Below are positions 35,631 to 44,848 of a DNA stretch of 64,000 nucleotides, in pieces; the first letter of the stretch is position 1, and each line of letters begins with the position of its first letter. A model generated the notes under the pieces. The model worked only from the letters and a program-made list of their open reading frames with translations. It had not been told where the DNA came from and made no database searches. The position numbers and the translations under genes were made by a program. Source of the stretch: 2-02-FULL-55-14 sp964581115 (lineage in GTDB: Bacteria > Bacteroidota > Ignavibacteria > UBA10030); contig CAZOMY010000016.1 of the NCBI GenBank assembly GCA_964581115.1, positions 1 through 64,000 on the forward strand, written 5' to 3'.

Positions 35631-38600
35631 CGTCGGTATCGGTGGCGGGCAGGGAGCGCAGGACCGATTCCATCGCCTGGATGGAGCGGGGCCATTGCTC
35701 CCGGAATTGGCCGATCAACTCTGGCAGCATGCCGGTCTGACCGTCATCGATCGCATGTTGGATGCGGCTGCAGATCCCGCCAAGGACATTGGCGCCGATG
35801 TTGAGGGACCCTCCCTTGAGCGCGTGGGCGGCGTCGCGCAGCCGTTTCTCCTCGCCTTGCTCCGCCCACCGCTCGATCTCCTGGGCGCGAACACGCGCAT
35901 GGGAGATGAAATCGCTGAGAAGATCGCGAATGAACGAGAGATCGGTGTCGCCAGTCAGCAACCGGATGCGCGCCGGCATCTCGGGTTCGTCGGGTGGAGG
36001 AGCATCGGGTCGGTAGGAGAGCCGGGCGCGCCGTATCTCGCCCCATCGTTGGAGGGTCGCACGCAGTTCTTCGAAATGCAGCGGCTTCGTGAGAAAGTCT
36101 GACATCCCCGCCTCGGCGCACCGGTCCTGGTCCTCTTTCAAGACACCTGCCGTCAGGGCGATGACAGTCGGGGCTTCAGCCGGCGGCATCCGGCGAAGGA
36201 TCTCCCGTGTCGCCTCAAGGCCGTCCAAGGTCGGCATATTGACGTCCATGAGGATGATGTCAAAACCCCCTTGGAGAGCTGCATCGACTGCCTGCCGGCC
36301 GTCGGCGACGATGGTGGGGGCATAGCCGAACTTCTTCAGAAGGCGAGAGATCAGCTTCTGATTGATGTCGTTGTCCTCGGCCACCAGAATATTCAACGGA
36401 AGCCGGCTGGACAGCGACAGGTCCTCGGGGCTCCGACGCCGCTCGGCGCGCTGACTGACCGGACGGCCCGCCACCGTCGCGGCCACCCGCTCAAGCAGGT
36501 CAAGCTCTCGGACGGGCTTCGCCACGATCGCATTGAACAATCCCTCCGGATCGTCCGCCACGGCTCCCGTCAGGCCGCGAGAGGACAGCAGCAGCAACGG
36601 CAGCTCCTCGCGGCGACGGAGACGCCGGATCTCACGAGCCAGCTGGAGTCCGTCCAGGTCGGGCATATTCATGTCGAGGATGCCGATGTGAAAGCCGGGA
36701 TCGCTGCGGACCAGTTCGAGCGCCTCTGCGGCGCCGGATGCCATGGAGCAGGTCATCCCCCACTGGGTTGTCCGGTTGCGAAGGATCTCGAGGTTCGTCC
36801 GGTTGTCGTCGACCAGCAGTGCCTTCTTTCCGCGGAGGACGTCGAGGCGCGATCGAAGGAAGAGAGTGGGAGCCGTCGCCGCTTCGCGGGGAACGCGCGT
36901 GCGGACGGTGAACGTGAAGGTCGATCCCTTGCCGACTTCGCTCTCCACGGCGATCGTCCCTCCCATCAGCTCAACGAGGCGGCGCGAGATGACGAGGCCG
37001 AGACCGGTACCTCCGAAGCGGCGCGTCGTCGAGGAATCGACCTGGGAGAACGGTTGGAACAGGCGCGCCAGCGCTTCGCGGGGAATGCCGATGCCGGTGT
37101 CTTCAACGGAGACGCGCATGACGAAATCATCGTCCGGTCCGGCGTCGCGCGAAACGCGCACCATGACCTGGCCCGCAGGCGTGAACTTCACGGCATTGCC
37201 GACCAGGTTCAGCAGGATCTGGCGGAACCGGGTCACATCGCCTTCGACTGTCCGCGGCATGGCGGCGTCGACGAGATACAGCAGCTCGAGGTTTTTCTCG
37301 CGGGCGCGGAAGGAGATGAGGTCGTAGATGTCTTCGATCGAGGCGACAAGGTCGAACGGTCGGTGCTCCAGCTCCAGCCGGCCGCTTTCGATCTTGGAAA
37401 AGTCGAGGATGTCGTTGATGATCGTCAGGAGCGTCTCGCCGCTCGTCCGGATCGTCTCGACATACTCGGCCTGCTCCGCCGTCAGGTCGGTGTGACGCAG
37501 AACGTCGGTCATCCCGATTACGCCATTCATGGGCGTGCGGATCTCGTGGCTCATGACGGCGAGGAATTCTTCGCGGGCTTTGGCCGCGCTGCGTGCCGCC
37601 TCCATGGCCTCGCGCAGGCGCTCCTCCTGACGCTTCCGCTCAGTGATGTCGCGGTAGGCGCTCAAGAACATTCTCCGGTGAGCTTGTTCGACGATCGTCG
37701 TCGAGACGAGGAGCGTCCGCAGCTCCCCCGACTTGGTGCGGATGACCGTCTCCACATCGCGGATGGATCCATGCTCCATGACATCGCGGAGGCGGTCGAG
37801 GCCCGCCTGGTGCGCTTCAGGACTCGGTGCGATCAGGCGGCTGAAGTCTTCGGTCGCGTTCGCCTCCTCCTTCGAATAGCCCGTCAGAGCCTCCATGGAG
37901 GGATTGTAGACCTCGAAGAAGCCGCGCTCGTCGCTGAAGGTGATGCCTTCGTCGACCGTGCCGACGACCGTCTCAAGCTGACGCTCGCGCCGGGCCAGAT
38001 TCTCTTGAGCGATCCGCTCCTGTGTGATGTCTCGCGCGACAGCCTGGAATCCGAGCACCTGCCCTCCCTCGGTCAGCATCGTCACTTTCTGCCCCAAGAT
38101 CAGCCCTTCGCCCGACTTGGTGACGACCGGGATCTCGAGGTAGGAAGTCTTTTCGCCGGTTGCCGCTTGGCGGCGATAGAAGCGTTGAATGCTGTCCCGA
38201 GCATCCGGCCGCAGCAGCTCCGTGTAGTGTCGTCCGATCACTTCCGGCTCGGAGAATCCGAAGATGCGCAGACCCACGGGATTCACGAACGTGAACCGCC
38301 CTTCGTCGTCCGTGCGGTAGATGATGTCCGAGGCGGTCTCGACGATCTCGCGAAACCGCCGTTCGTTCTCCTCAATGATGCGCTGATTGCGCCGCTGCTC
38401 GGAGATGTCGACGAACGCGGCCAGGGCGAATTCCAAATGGCCGGTGTCGTCGTAGATGGGGGCTCCCGAGACGAGGAGGGGAATGCGACCCTCATTCCTG
38501 ACGATCTCGACGTCGTCAACGGTGGAATGATCGCCGGACAGTGCACGGACGATCGGCAGACGTTCGGTGGGGTACGGGTCGTCGGTGCCGGCGACGCAGG

Positions 38601-39444
38601 CCTTGTAGACCTTTGTGAGGTCGACGACCGGCGTGGATGGATCCAAGCCGCGCCCGAGGATGTGGAGCGCTGCACGATTGGCGAAGAAGGGTCGTCCGTC
38701 ACCCGTAAGGACGAAGATGCCGGCCGGAACAAGATTCAGAAAGGCCTGCAGTCGTTCCTCACCCGACCTGGCCGCCCGCTCGGCGGATCGTCGCGCCAGG
38801 ATCTCGCGGTTGAGCACGCCAAAGATGACCAGGAACAGGCCGACGCTGAACGCCGTGCCAAGGACGAGCGACCAGACCGTATCGCGAGCCCGTCGATCTG
38901 TCGCTTCGTTCCGTTGTGTCAGAAAACGTCGCTCGATCTCCTCCAGACGGTCAAGCGTCGAGCTGATCTGGCTCGAGAGGAGCAATTCGCGTCCCTTCCG
39001 GACCATCTCGTCAGCGGCGGCGGCGCCGTCGCGGGCACGCACGGCAACCGTTGAATCGAACCGGTCGAAGCGCTCGCTGAGAAGAGGACGCAGCTGACTG
39101 ATCAGGTCGTACTGGACCGGGGCATGCTGAATGACGGTCTCGAGGAAACCGATCGTCCTTTCGATCGAGTCGCGGACCGTCGGCTGAAGGATGAGATACG
39201 ACGGGTCCCCCGTGATGACGAACCCGCGGACCTCCGATTCGGAGACCGAGACGAGGGCGCGCAAGGTGGCGATCGTTTCGATGGCAACGTGCGTTCGGGA
39301 GACATACGCCGAATCGGTCTCAAACGCTTCCGTCGCCACGTAGGAGAGCCATCCAAGGGCCAGCATCAGCCCGATCGCCAGGACCATGCCGATCGTGGTC
39401 CGCCGGTCGATGGCCCACGTTCGTTTGGCGGTTGTATCGCTCAT
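35608..39444 (-). CDS. Hybrid sensor histidine kinase: CHASE3-PAS3-HK-REC2-Hpt
   Basis: A 1278-residue membrane kinase carrying a full phosphorelay. Two membrane segments (about residues 17-38 and 190-212) bracket a CHASE3 sensor with ESEVRGFVITGDPSYL. Three PAS domains follow (about 225-345, 365-475, 490-600). The HisKA domain has His633 in MSHEIRTPMNGVIG, and the ATPase has NLVGNAVKFTP, EDTGIGIP and GGTGLGL. Two receiver domains have intact phosphoacceptors Asp924 and Asp1067, and a C-terminal Hpt domain has His1207 in HALKGGS. Its ATG overlaps the hutU stop (ATGA), so it is translationally coupled to urocanase. The signal is unknown; imidazole compounds are a reasonable guess from the operon. 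Confidence 0.92.
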   Translation of the reverse strand: MSDTTAKRTWAIDRRTTIGMVLAIGLMLALGWLSYVATEAFETDSAYVSRTHVAIETIATLRALVSVSESEVRGFVITGDPSYLILQPTVRDSIERTIGFLETVIQHAPVQYDLISQLRPLLSERFDRFDSTVAVRARDGAAAADEMVRKGRELLLSSQISSTLDRLEEIERRFLTQRNEATDRRARDTVWSLVLGTAFSVGLFLVIFGVLNREILARRSAERAARSGEERLQAFLNLVPAGIFVLTGDGRPFFANRAALHILGRGLDPSTPVVDLTKVYKACVAGTDDPYPTERLPIVRALSGDHSTVDDVEIVRNEGRIPLLVSGAPIYDDTGHLEFALAAFVDISEQRRNQRIIEENERRFREIVETASDIIYRTDDEGRFTFVNPVGLRIFGFSEPEVIGRHYTELLRPDARDSIQRFYRRQAATGEKTSYLEIPVVTKSGEGLILGQKVTMLTEGGQVLGFQAVARDITQERIAQENLARRERQLETVVGTVDEGITFSDERGFFEVYNPSMEALTGYSKEEANATEDFSRLIAPSPEAHQAGLDRLRDVMEHGSIRDVETVIRTKSGELRTLLVSTTIVEQAHRRMFLSAYRDITERKRQEERLREAMEAARSAAKAREEFLAVMSHEIRTPMNGVIGMTDVLRHTDLTAEQAEYVETIRTSGETLLTIINDILDFSKIESGRLELEHRPFDLVASIEDIYDLISFRAREKNLELLYLVDAAMPRTVEGDVTRFRQILLNLVGNAVKFTPAGQVMVRVSRDAGPDDDFVMRVSVEDTGIGIPREALARLFQPFSQVDSSTTRRFGGTGLGLVISRRLVELMGGTIAVESEVGKGSTFTFTVRTRVPREAATAPTLFLRSRLDVLRGKKALLVDDNRTNLEILRNRTTQWGMTCSMASGAAEALELVRSDPGFHIGILDMNMPDLDGLQLAREIRRLRRREELPLLLLSSRGLTGAVADDPEGLFNAIVAKPVRELDLLERVAATVAGRPVSQRAERRRSPEDLSLSSRLPLNILVAEDNDINQKLISRLLKKFGYAPTIVADGRQAVDAALQGGFDIILMDVNMPTLDGLEATREILRRMPPAEAPTVIALTAGVLKEDQDRCAEAGMSDFLTKPLHFEELRATLQRWGEIRRARLSYRPDAPPPDEPEMPARIRLLTGDTDLSFIRDLLSDFISHARVRAQEIERWAEQGEEKRLRDAAHALKGGSLNIGANVLGGICSRIQHAIDDGQTGMLPELIGQFREQWPRSIQAMESVLRSLPATDTDDARDRHS

Positions 39445-41096
39445 GGCCGGAGCGACGGCATCGAGATCTTCCAGCGTCGGGCGTTGACCATGGCCTGACG
39501 ATACCCTGCGTCGGCGTGCCGCACGACACCCATCCCCGGATCGTATGTCAGCACGCGCCGGATGCGTTCAGATGCCTCGGGGGTCCCGTCGCACACGACC
39601 ACCATGCCGGCGTGGATCGAGCGTCCGATGCCGACGCCGCCACCGTGATGGATGCTCACCCAGCTGGCGCCGCCGGCCGTGTTGAGCAGGGCGTTCAGGA
39701 TGGGCCAGTCGGCGATGGCATCGCTGCCGTCTCGCATGCCCTCCGTTTCGCGGTTGGGCGACGCCACACTTCCGCAATCGAGATGGTCGCGGCCGATGAC
39801 GATCGGAGCGTTGACCTCGCCGCGCGCGACGAGCTGATTGAAGATCTCACCCATCTTCGCGCGCTCGCCGTAACCGAGCCAGCAGATTCGCGCCGGCAAT
39901 CCCTGAAACGCGACCTCTGCTCCGGCTTTTTCGATCCACCGTCGGAGCTGTTCGTTCTCCGGGAACGCCTCCAGGATCGCACGATCGGTCCTTGCGATGT
40001 CGCGTGGATCGCCCGACAGCGCAACCCAGCGGAAGGGTCCCTTGCCGTCGCAGAAGAGTGGCCTGATGTACTCGGGCACGAAGCCCGGGATCTTGAATGC
40101 GTCTTTGACCCCTTGGGCAAGCGCCTCGCCCCGGATATTGTTGCCGTAGTCGAACACGATCGCTCCCTTCCGCTGAAGCGACAAGAGACCCCGAACGTGT
40201 GCGGCGATCGACTTTCCGGCAAGCTTCACGTAGCGTTTGGGGTCCTTTCTGCGGAGGGTCAGAGCGGCTTCGTAGCTCATGCCCGCCGGCACATACCCGT
40301 TCAGCGTGTCATGGGCCGAGGTCTGGTCCGTGACGAGGTCGGGCAGAAAGGATCCCCGGGCGATCGCCGGTATGATATCGGCGGCATTCCCGAGGAGACC
40401 GACGGACAAGGGAGCTTTGCGCTTCTTGGCCTCGGCGATCAGTTTGAGTGCCTCGTCGAGCGAGGTTGCCATGCGATCGAGGTAGCGGGTCTCGAGCCGG
40501 CGTCGGATGCGATGGGGATCGACCTCAACAGCGAGGCAGGCGGCGCCGTTCATGGTCGCGGCGAGAGGTTGCGCGCCCCCCATGCCTCCGAGTCCCGCCG
40601 TCAGCAGGAAGCGACCGGCGAGCGACCCGCGGAAATGTCTCGTTGCGGCGGCCGCGAACGTTTCGTACGTGCCTTGTAGGATGCCCTGCGTGCCAATATA
40701 GATCCAGCTTCCGGCTGTCATCTGACCGTACATCGTCAGGCCAAGACCTTCGAGGCGCCGGAACTCATCCCACGTGGCCCACGCGGGTACCAGCATTGAA
40801 TTACTGATGAGCACGCGCGGCGCGTTGGCATGCGTGGGGAAGACCGCGACCGGCTTGCCCGATTGAATGAGCAGCGTCTCGTCGTCTCCGAGCGTGCGGA
40901 GCGTCTCAACGATGCGGTCGAAGGCCTTCCAATTCCGGGCCGCCTTCCCCGTCCCCCCGTAGACGATGAGGTCATCCGGACGCTCGGCGACCTCGGGGTC
41001 GAGGTTGTTCATCAACATGCGAAGCGCGGCTTCCTGGATCCAGCCGCGGCAGGAGAGGTCCGCGCCCCGGGGGGCACGGATGGTACGGCGAGGCAT
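39441..41096 (-). CDS. hutU: Urocanate hydratase
   Basis: Second enzyme of histidine degradation; an NAD-dependent hydratase that turns urocanate into imidazolone propionate. The 551-residue protein has IQEAALRMLMNNLDPEVAE, LTAGLGGMGGAQPLA and the active-site cysteine in QGLPARICWLG, followed by IVIGRDHLDCGSVASP. All are standard for the family. A RidA-like lipoprotein lies 17 bases upstream, and the hybrid kinase overlaps its end. hutH is not in this run but diverges from its far end. Confidence 0.97.
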   Translation of the reverse strand: MPRRTIRAPRGADLSCRGWIQEAALRMLMNNLDPEVAERPDDLIVYGGTGKAARNWKAFDRIVETLRTLGDDETLLIQSGKPVAVFPTHANAPRVLISNSMLVPAWATWDEFRRLEGLGLTMYGQMTAGSWIYIGTQGILQGTYETFAAAATRHFRGSLAGRFLLTAGLGGMGGAQPLAATMNGAACLAVEVDPHRIRRRLETRYLDRMATSLDEALKLIAEAKKRKAPLSVGLLGNAADIIPAIARGSFLPDLVTDQTSAHDTLNGYVPAGMSYEAALTLRRKDPKRYVKLAGKSIAAHVRGLLSLQRKGAIVFDYGNNIRGEALAQGVKDAFKIPGFVPEYIRPLFCDGKGPFRWVALSGDPRDIARTDRAILEAFPENEQLRRWIEKAGAEVAFQGLPARICWLGYGERAKMGEIFNQLVARGEVNAPIVIGRDHLDCGSVASPNRETEGMRDGSDAIADWPILNALLNTAGGASWVSIHHGGGVGIGRSIHAGMVVVCDGTPEASERIRRVLTYDPGMGVVRHADAGYRQAMVNARRWKISMPSLRP

Positions 41097-41113
41097 AGGC
41101 GGTGGCTCTCAGA

Positions 41114-41614
41114 TCAAGGGTTTTGGGAACGACCCGGGAGGAGCGCGATGGCCGCGATCTCAACGACGGCGTTCCTGGGGAGGGCCCGCACTTCCATCGT
41201 CGAGCGGGCTGGATATCGCTCTTCGGGAAAGAAGCCGCCGTAGATCAGGTTCATCCTCGGGAAGTCCCGGATGTCGGTGAGGAACACATTGCATTGGACC
41301 ACGTGACTGGAATCCGCTCCAGCCTGTCGTAGGACCGCCTGGAGGTTCAACAGCGCCTGGCGCGTCTGCGACTCGATGTCGGTACCCGGGAAGGCGCCGG
41401 TCTCCGGTACGAGACCGATCTGACCGGAGACGAACAACAGCCGGCCGGCTCTGACCGCGGGCGAATACGGTCCGACTGTCTGTGCGCCGGTGATGGCCTT
41501 GTGCGTTTGCAGCGCGTCCAACTCCTCGGCGACGATGCGTCGAATGTCCGATTCGGAAGGGCCGCACGCGGTGAACACGAGCGCGGCAAGGAACGAAAGG
41601 CGGGCGTTTGTCAT
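41114..41614 (-). CDS. Exported RidA-family lipoprotein
   Basis: A 166-residue protein. The first 17 residues form a signal sequence ending LVFTAC, a plausible lipobox with Cys17, followed by a short helical linker (about 20-40). The rest is a RidA/YjgF domain: GPYSPAVRAGRLLFVSGQIGLVPETG, ESQTRQALLNLQAVLRQAGAD, and a C-terminal NAVVEIAAIALLP. RidA proteins normally act in the cytosol, removing reactive enamine/imine intermediates of PLP enzymes. The usual arginine that binds the substrate carboxylate is not obvious at the expected C-terminal position (RALPRNAVVEI). An exported member within a histidine operon is unusual, and its substrate is unknown. Confidence 0.78.
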   Translation of the reverse strand: MTNARLSFLAALVFTACGPSESDIRRIVAEELDALQTHKAITGAQTVGPYSPAVRAGRLLFVSGQIGLVPETGAFPGTDIESQTRQALLNLQAVLRQAGADSSHVVQCNVFLTDIRDFPRMNLIYGGFFPEERYPARSTMEVRALPRNAVVEIAAIALLPGRSQNP

Positions 41615-41623
41615 GACGGCATC

Positions 41624-42112
41624 TCAATGACCGGATGCATGGTGAAGAGTCTCGGGTGAGAAGCTCTCGATGAGCAAGCCGTGGCCGGCGCCCAACGGGG
41701 CGTCCACGTCGAGGAGGACGGCGGTGGCTGGCTTGAACTGGACTCTGCGGACGTCTGCTCCGGCCGCAAGGCGCGAGGTGAGCTGACTTGTCAACGGCTC
41801 ATGGCTGACGATGATGACTTCGGGTGCCTCCAAGCGTCGAAGCGCCTCGATCGCATCTTGAGCCGAACCGCCCGTCGAGACGGCATCGGCGTATCGGAGT
41901 TCGGCACGAGCAAGAGCGCTCTTGATCGCTTCGGCCGTCTGTCGGGCGCGCAGGATCGGACTGCTGATGATCACGGAGGCCATCGAACGACGTTGGAGAT
42001 ACCGTGCCAACTGTTGCGCCTCGACGGTTCCGGACGCCGACAGCGCCCGTTCGTGGTCATGCCGTCCTGCCTGCGATTCGGCCTGGGCATGACGGATCAC
42101 CCAGACACGCAT
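41624..42112 (-). CDS. sixA: SixA-like phosphohistidine phosphatase
   Basis: A 162-residue histidine-phosphatase-fold protein of the small SixA type. It has the RHA catalytic motif in MRVWVIRHAQAES, the arginine of SSPILRARQTAEAI, and the second histidine in VIIVSHEPLTSQL. SixA removes phosphate from Hpt phosphohistidines such as that of ArcB. The hybrid kinase 2 kb downstream in the same run has an Hpt domain, which makes a functional pair plausible. ATG 42112 is chosen because the frame upstream shows no family similarity. Confidence 0.85.
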   Translation of the reverse strand: MRVWVIRHAQAESQAGRHDHERALSASGTVEAQQLARYLQRRSMASVIISSPILRARQTAEAIKSALARAELRYADAVSTGGSAQDAIEALRRLEAPEVIIVSHEPLTSQLTSRLAAGADVRRVQFKPATAVLLDVDAPLGAGHGLLIESFSPETLHHASGH

Positions 42113-42128
42113 GATCTCCGGTCCTCCG

Positions 42129-43472
<1,344 letters not shown>

Positions 43473-43548
43473 CGCGGGGGCGGACACGCGGCGAAGCGGG
43501 GATGTGGACGGCGGTCGGGGTCAGTCGGGCGAGGGTCAGGCCGCCGCG

Positions 43549-44652
43549 TCAGCGGATCGGCAACGCGAAGTAGAAGGTCGCGCCCTTGCCTTCTTCCGAT
43601 TCGACCCAGATCCGTCCGTTGTGGGCTTCGATGATCTTCTGGCAGATGATGAGGCCAAGTCCGGTCGTCTTGTTCTTGTCATCACCCGACTTGATGTCAC
43701 GATAGCGGTCGAAAATGTGCGGAACGACGGCCTTCGGAATGCCGGGTCCGCTGTTGAACACCGAGACCATCGCGTGATCGGTCGGCTGCTGACCTTCTTC
43801 GAGCACGATAGCCACCTTCCGGACCTGGACGACGATGGCGCCCTGCTCGGGAGTGAACTTGAGGGCGTTGCTCAGGAAGTTCTGGACGACCTGCTCGATC
43901 TTTTCGGCGTCGTACTCGATCGCGGTGAGGTCCTCTTCGACGTAAACGTCGAGCGTGATCTTCGCCGACTGGATGGGGACGCGCAGCTCGGTCGTGACCT
44001 TCTCGACAGTCGTGCCGAGACTGCCGAAGCCGCGGTTAAGCCGTACTCGGCCTCCCTCGAGCTTCGTCAGGTCCATCATGTCATTGAGAAGATTGATGAC
44101 CTTGTCGATCGAGGCCATCATGTACCCGAGAAGCTCACGTTGATGGTCTCCGACCGTTCCCGCCATGCCCTTCATCAGGTAGCCGATGCTTTGCTTGAGG
44201 CCGGCGATGGGGTTGTGCAGGTCATAGAGCAGACGGGCCGTGTGCTCGGCCTGCAGGCGCCTGATGCGGTCCTCGGCGTCGCGCTTCTTGATGAGATTCC
44301 GCAACTGAGGGACGAGCTGGTCCATGTCGACCGGCTTCGTCAGGTATTCCCGCGCTCCCAGCTTCATCGCCTCGACGGCCATGCCGACGTCGCTCATGCC
44401 AGTGGCCATCACCACCTCGGTCGACATCGAATTCTTCTTGATGTACCGGAGCACCTCGAGGCCGTTCGCGCCCGGCATCTTGATGTCGAGCAAAGCGATG
44501 TCAAAGTCCTCGGCCTGGACCTTCTTGATGGCTTCGAGTCCGTCCGCCGCTTGAGCGACCTCGAACCCCTCGTCCGTCAGCCACGCGGCCAGTGTCATGC
44601 GTAGAGGATCTTCATCATCCGCGATCAGAACCTTGATCTTCTCGTCTTCCAT
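43549..44652 (-). CDS. REC-histidine kinase with altered H-box
   Basis: A 367-residue soluble protein: receiver domain (7-120), a dimerisation helix region, and an HATPase domain (about 225-365). The receiver keeps the acidic pocket, Asp in LLDIKMP, a T in ATG and a K in LTKP. The HisKA region reads RLLYDLHNPIAGLKQ; aligned with the usual HDLRNPL, Tyr143 stands where the phosphorylated His should be and a His (146) stands three residues later. The ATPase has QNFLSNALKFTP, NSGPGIP and GLGLIICQKI, so ATP binding is likely. It may be a pseudokinase or phosphatase, or use His146. It is the first gene of the run leading into the NtrC-type regulator. Confidence 0.85.
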   Translation of the reverse strand: MEDEKIKVLIADDEDPLRMTLAAWLTDEGFEVAQAADGLEAIKKVQAEDFDIALLDIKMPGANGLEVLRYIKKNSMSTEVVMATGMSDVGMAVEAMKLGAREYLTKPVDMDQLVPQLRNLIKKRDAEDRIRRLQAEHTARLLYDLHNPIAGLKQSIGYLMKGMAGTVGDHQRELLGYMMASIDKVINLLNDMMDLTKLEGGRVRLNRGFGSLGTTVEKVTTELRVPIQSAKITLDVYVEEDLTAIEYDAEKIEQVVQNFLSNALKFTPEQGAIVVQVRKVAIVLEEGQQPTDHAMVSVFNSGPGIPKAVVPHIFDRYRDIKSGDDKNKTTGLGLIICQKIIEAHNGRIWVESEEGKGATFYFALPIR

Positions 44653-44681
44653 GGGGGTCGCGAAAGTCGCCCGAAGGTGGT

Positions 44682-44698
44682 ATTGTAGAATTTACAAT
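44682..44698. promoter_or_regulatory. Candidate operator in the hut divergent region
   Basis: A perfect inverted repeat ATTGTA-GAATT-TACAAT. It lies 20-35 bases downstream of the predicted start of the signalling/hut transcript and upstream of the hutH promoter. A dimeric repressor bound here would block the minus-strand transcript. The binding protein is unknown. Confidence 0.45.
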
Positions 44699-44723
44699 GA
44701 AGAAAGATTGCAAGATCGTTCTA

Positions 44724-44752
44724 TGATATGGCGATTCGCATGGAAAGTCAAC
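44724..44752 (-). promoter_or_regulatory. Predicted promoter of the signalling/hutU-hutI run
   Basis: On the minus strand TTGACT (44752-44747), 17 bases, TATCAT (44729-44724). This is the closest match to the general sigma-70 consensus in the window. The transcript would begin near 44717, about 65 bases before the kinase start, and could cover the whole run down to 31862. Confidence 0.62.
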
Positions 44753-44776
44753 GAACCGCCGTCACGAGGAGGGGCG

Positions 44777-44805
44777 TTGTAATTCCCTCACTTTCGGCTT
44801 ACCTT
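44777..44805 (+). promoter_or_regulatory. Predicted hutH promoter
   Basis: TTGTAA (44777-44782), 17 bases, TACCTT (44800-44805). It is back to back with the minus-strand promoter at 44724-44752, with 24 bases between the two -35 elements, so a single regulator could control both sides. Confidence 0.55.
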
Positions 44806-44848
44806 GAATGTCACGATCCACAGGTTCCACCCCCTTTGCGGCTTCCGT

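Noticed and set aside
36271..39054. A 927-codon plus-strand open frame opposite the hybrid kinase
   Set aside because: It lies entirely opposite the kinase, is rich in Arg, Asp and Val as expected from antisense of a high-GC gene, and shows no motif.
44691..44728. Second plus-strand hutH promoter using TTTACA and TATGAT
   Set aside because: The spacer would be 26 bases, too long; TTGTAA/TACCTT at 44777 has the right spacing.
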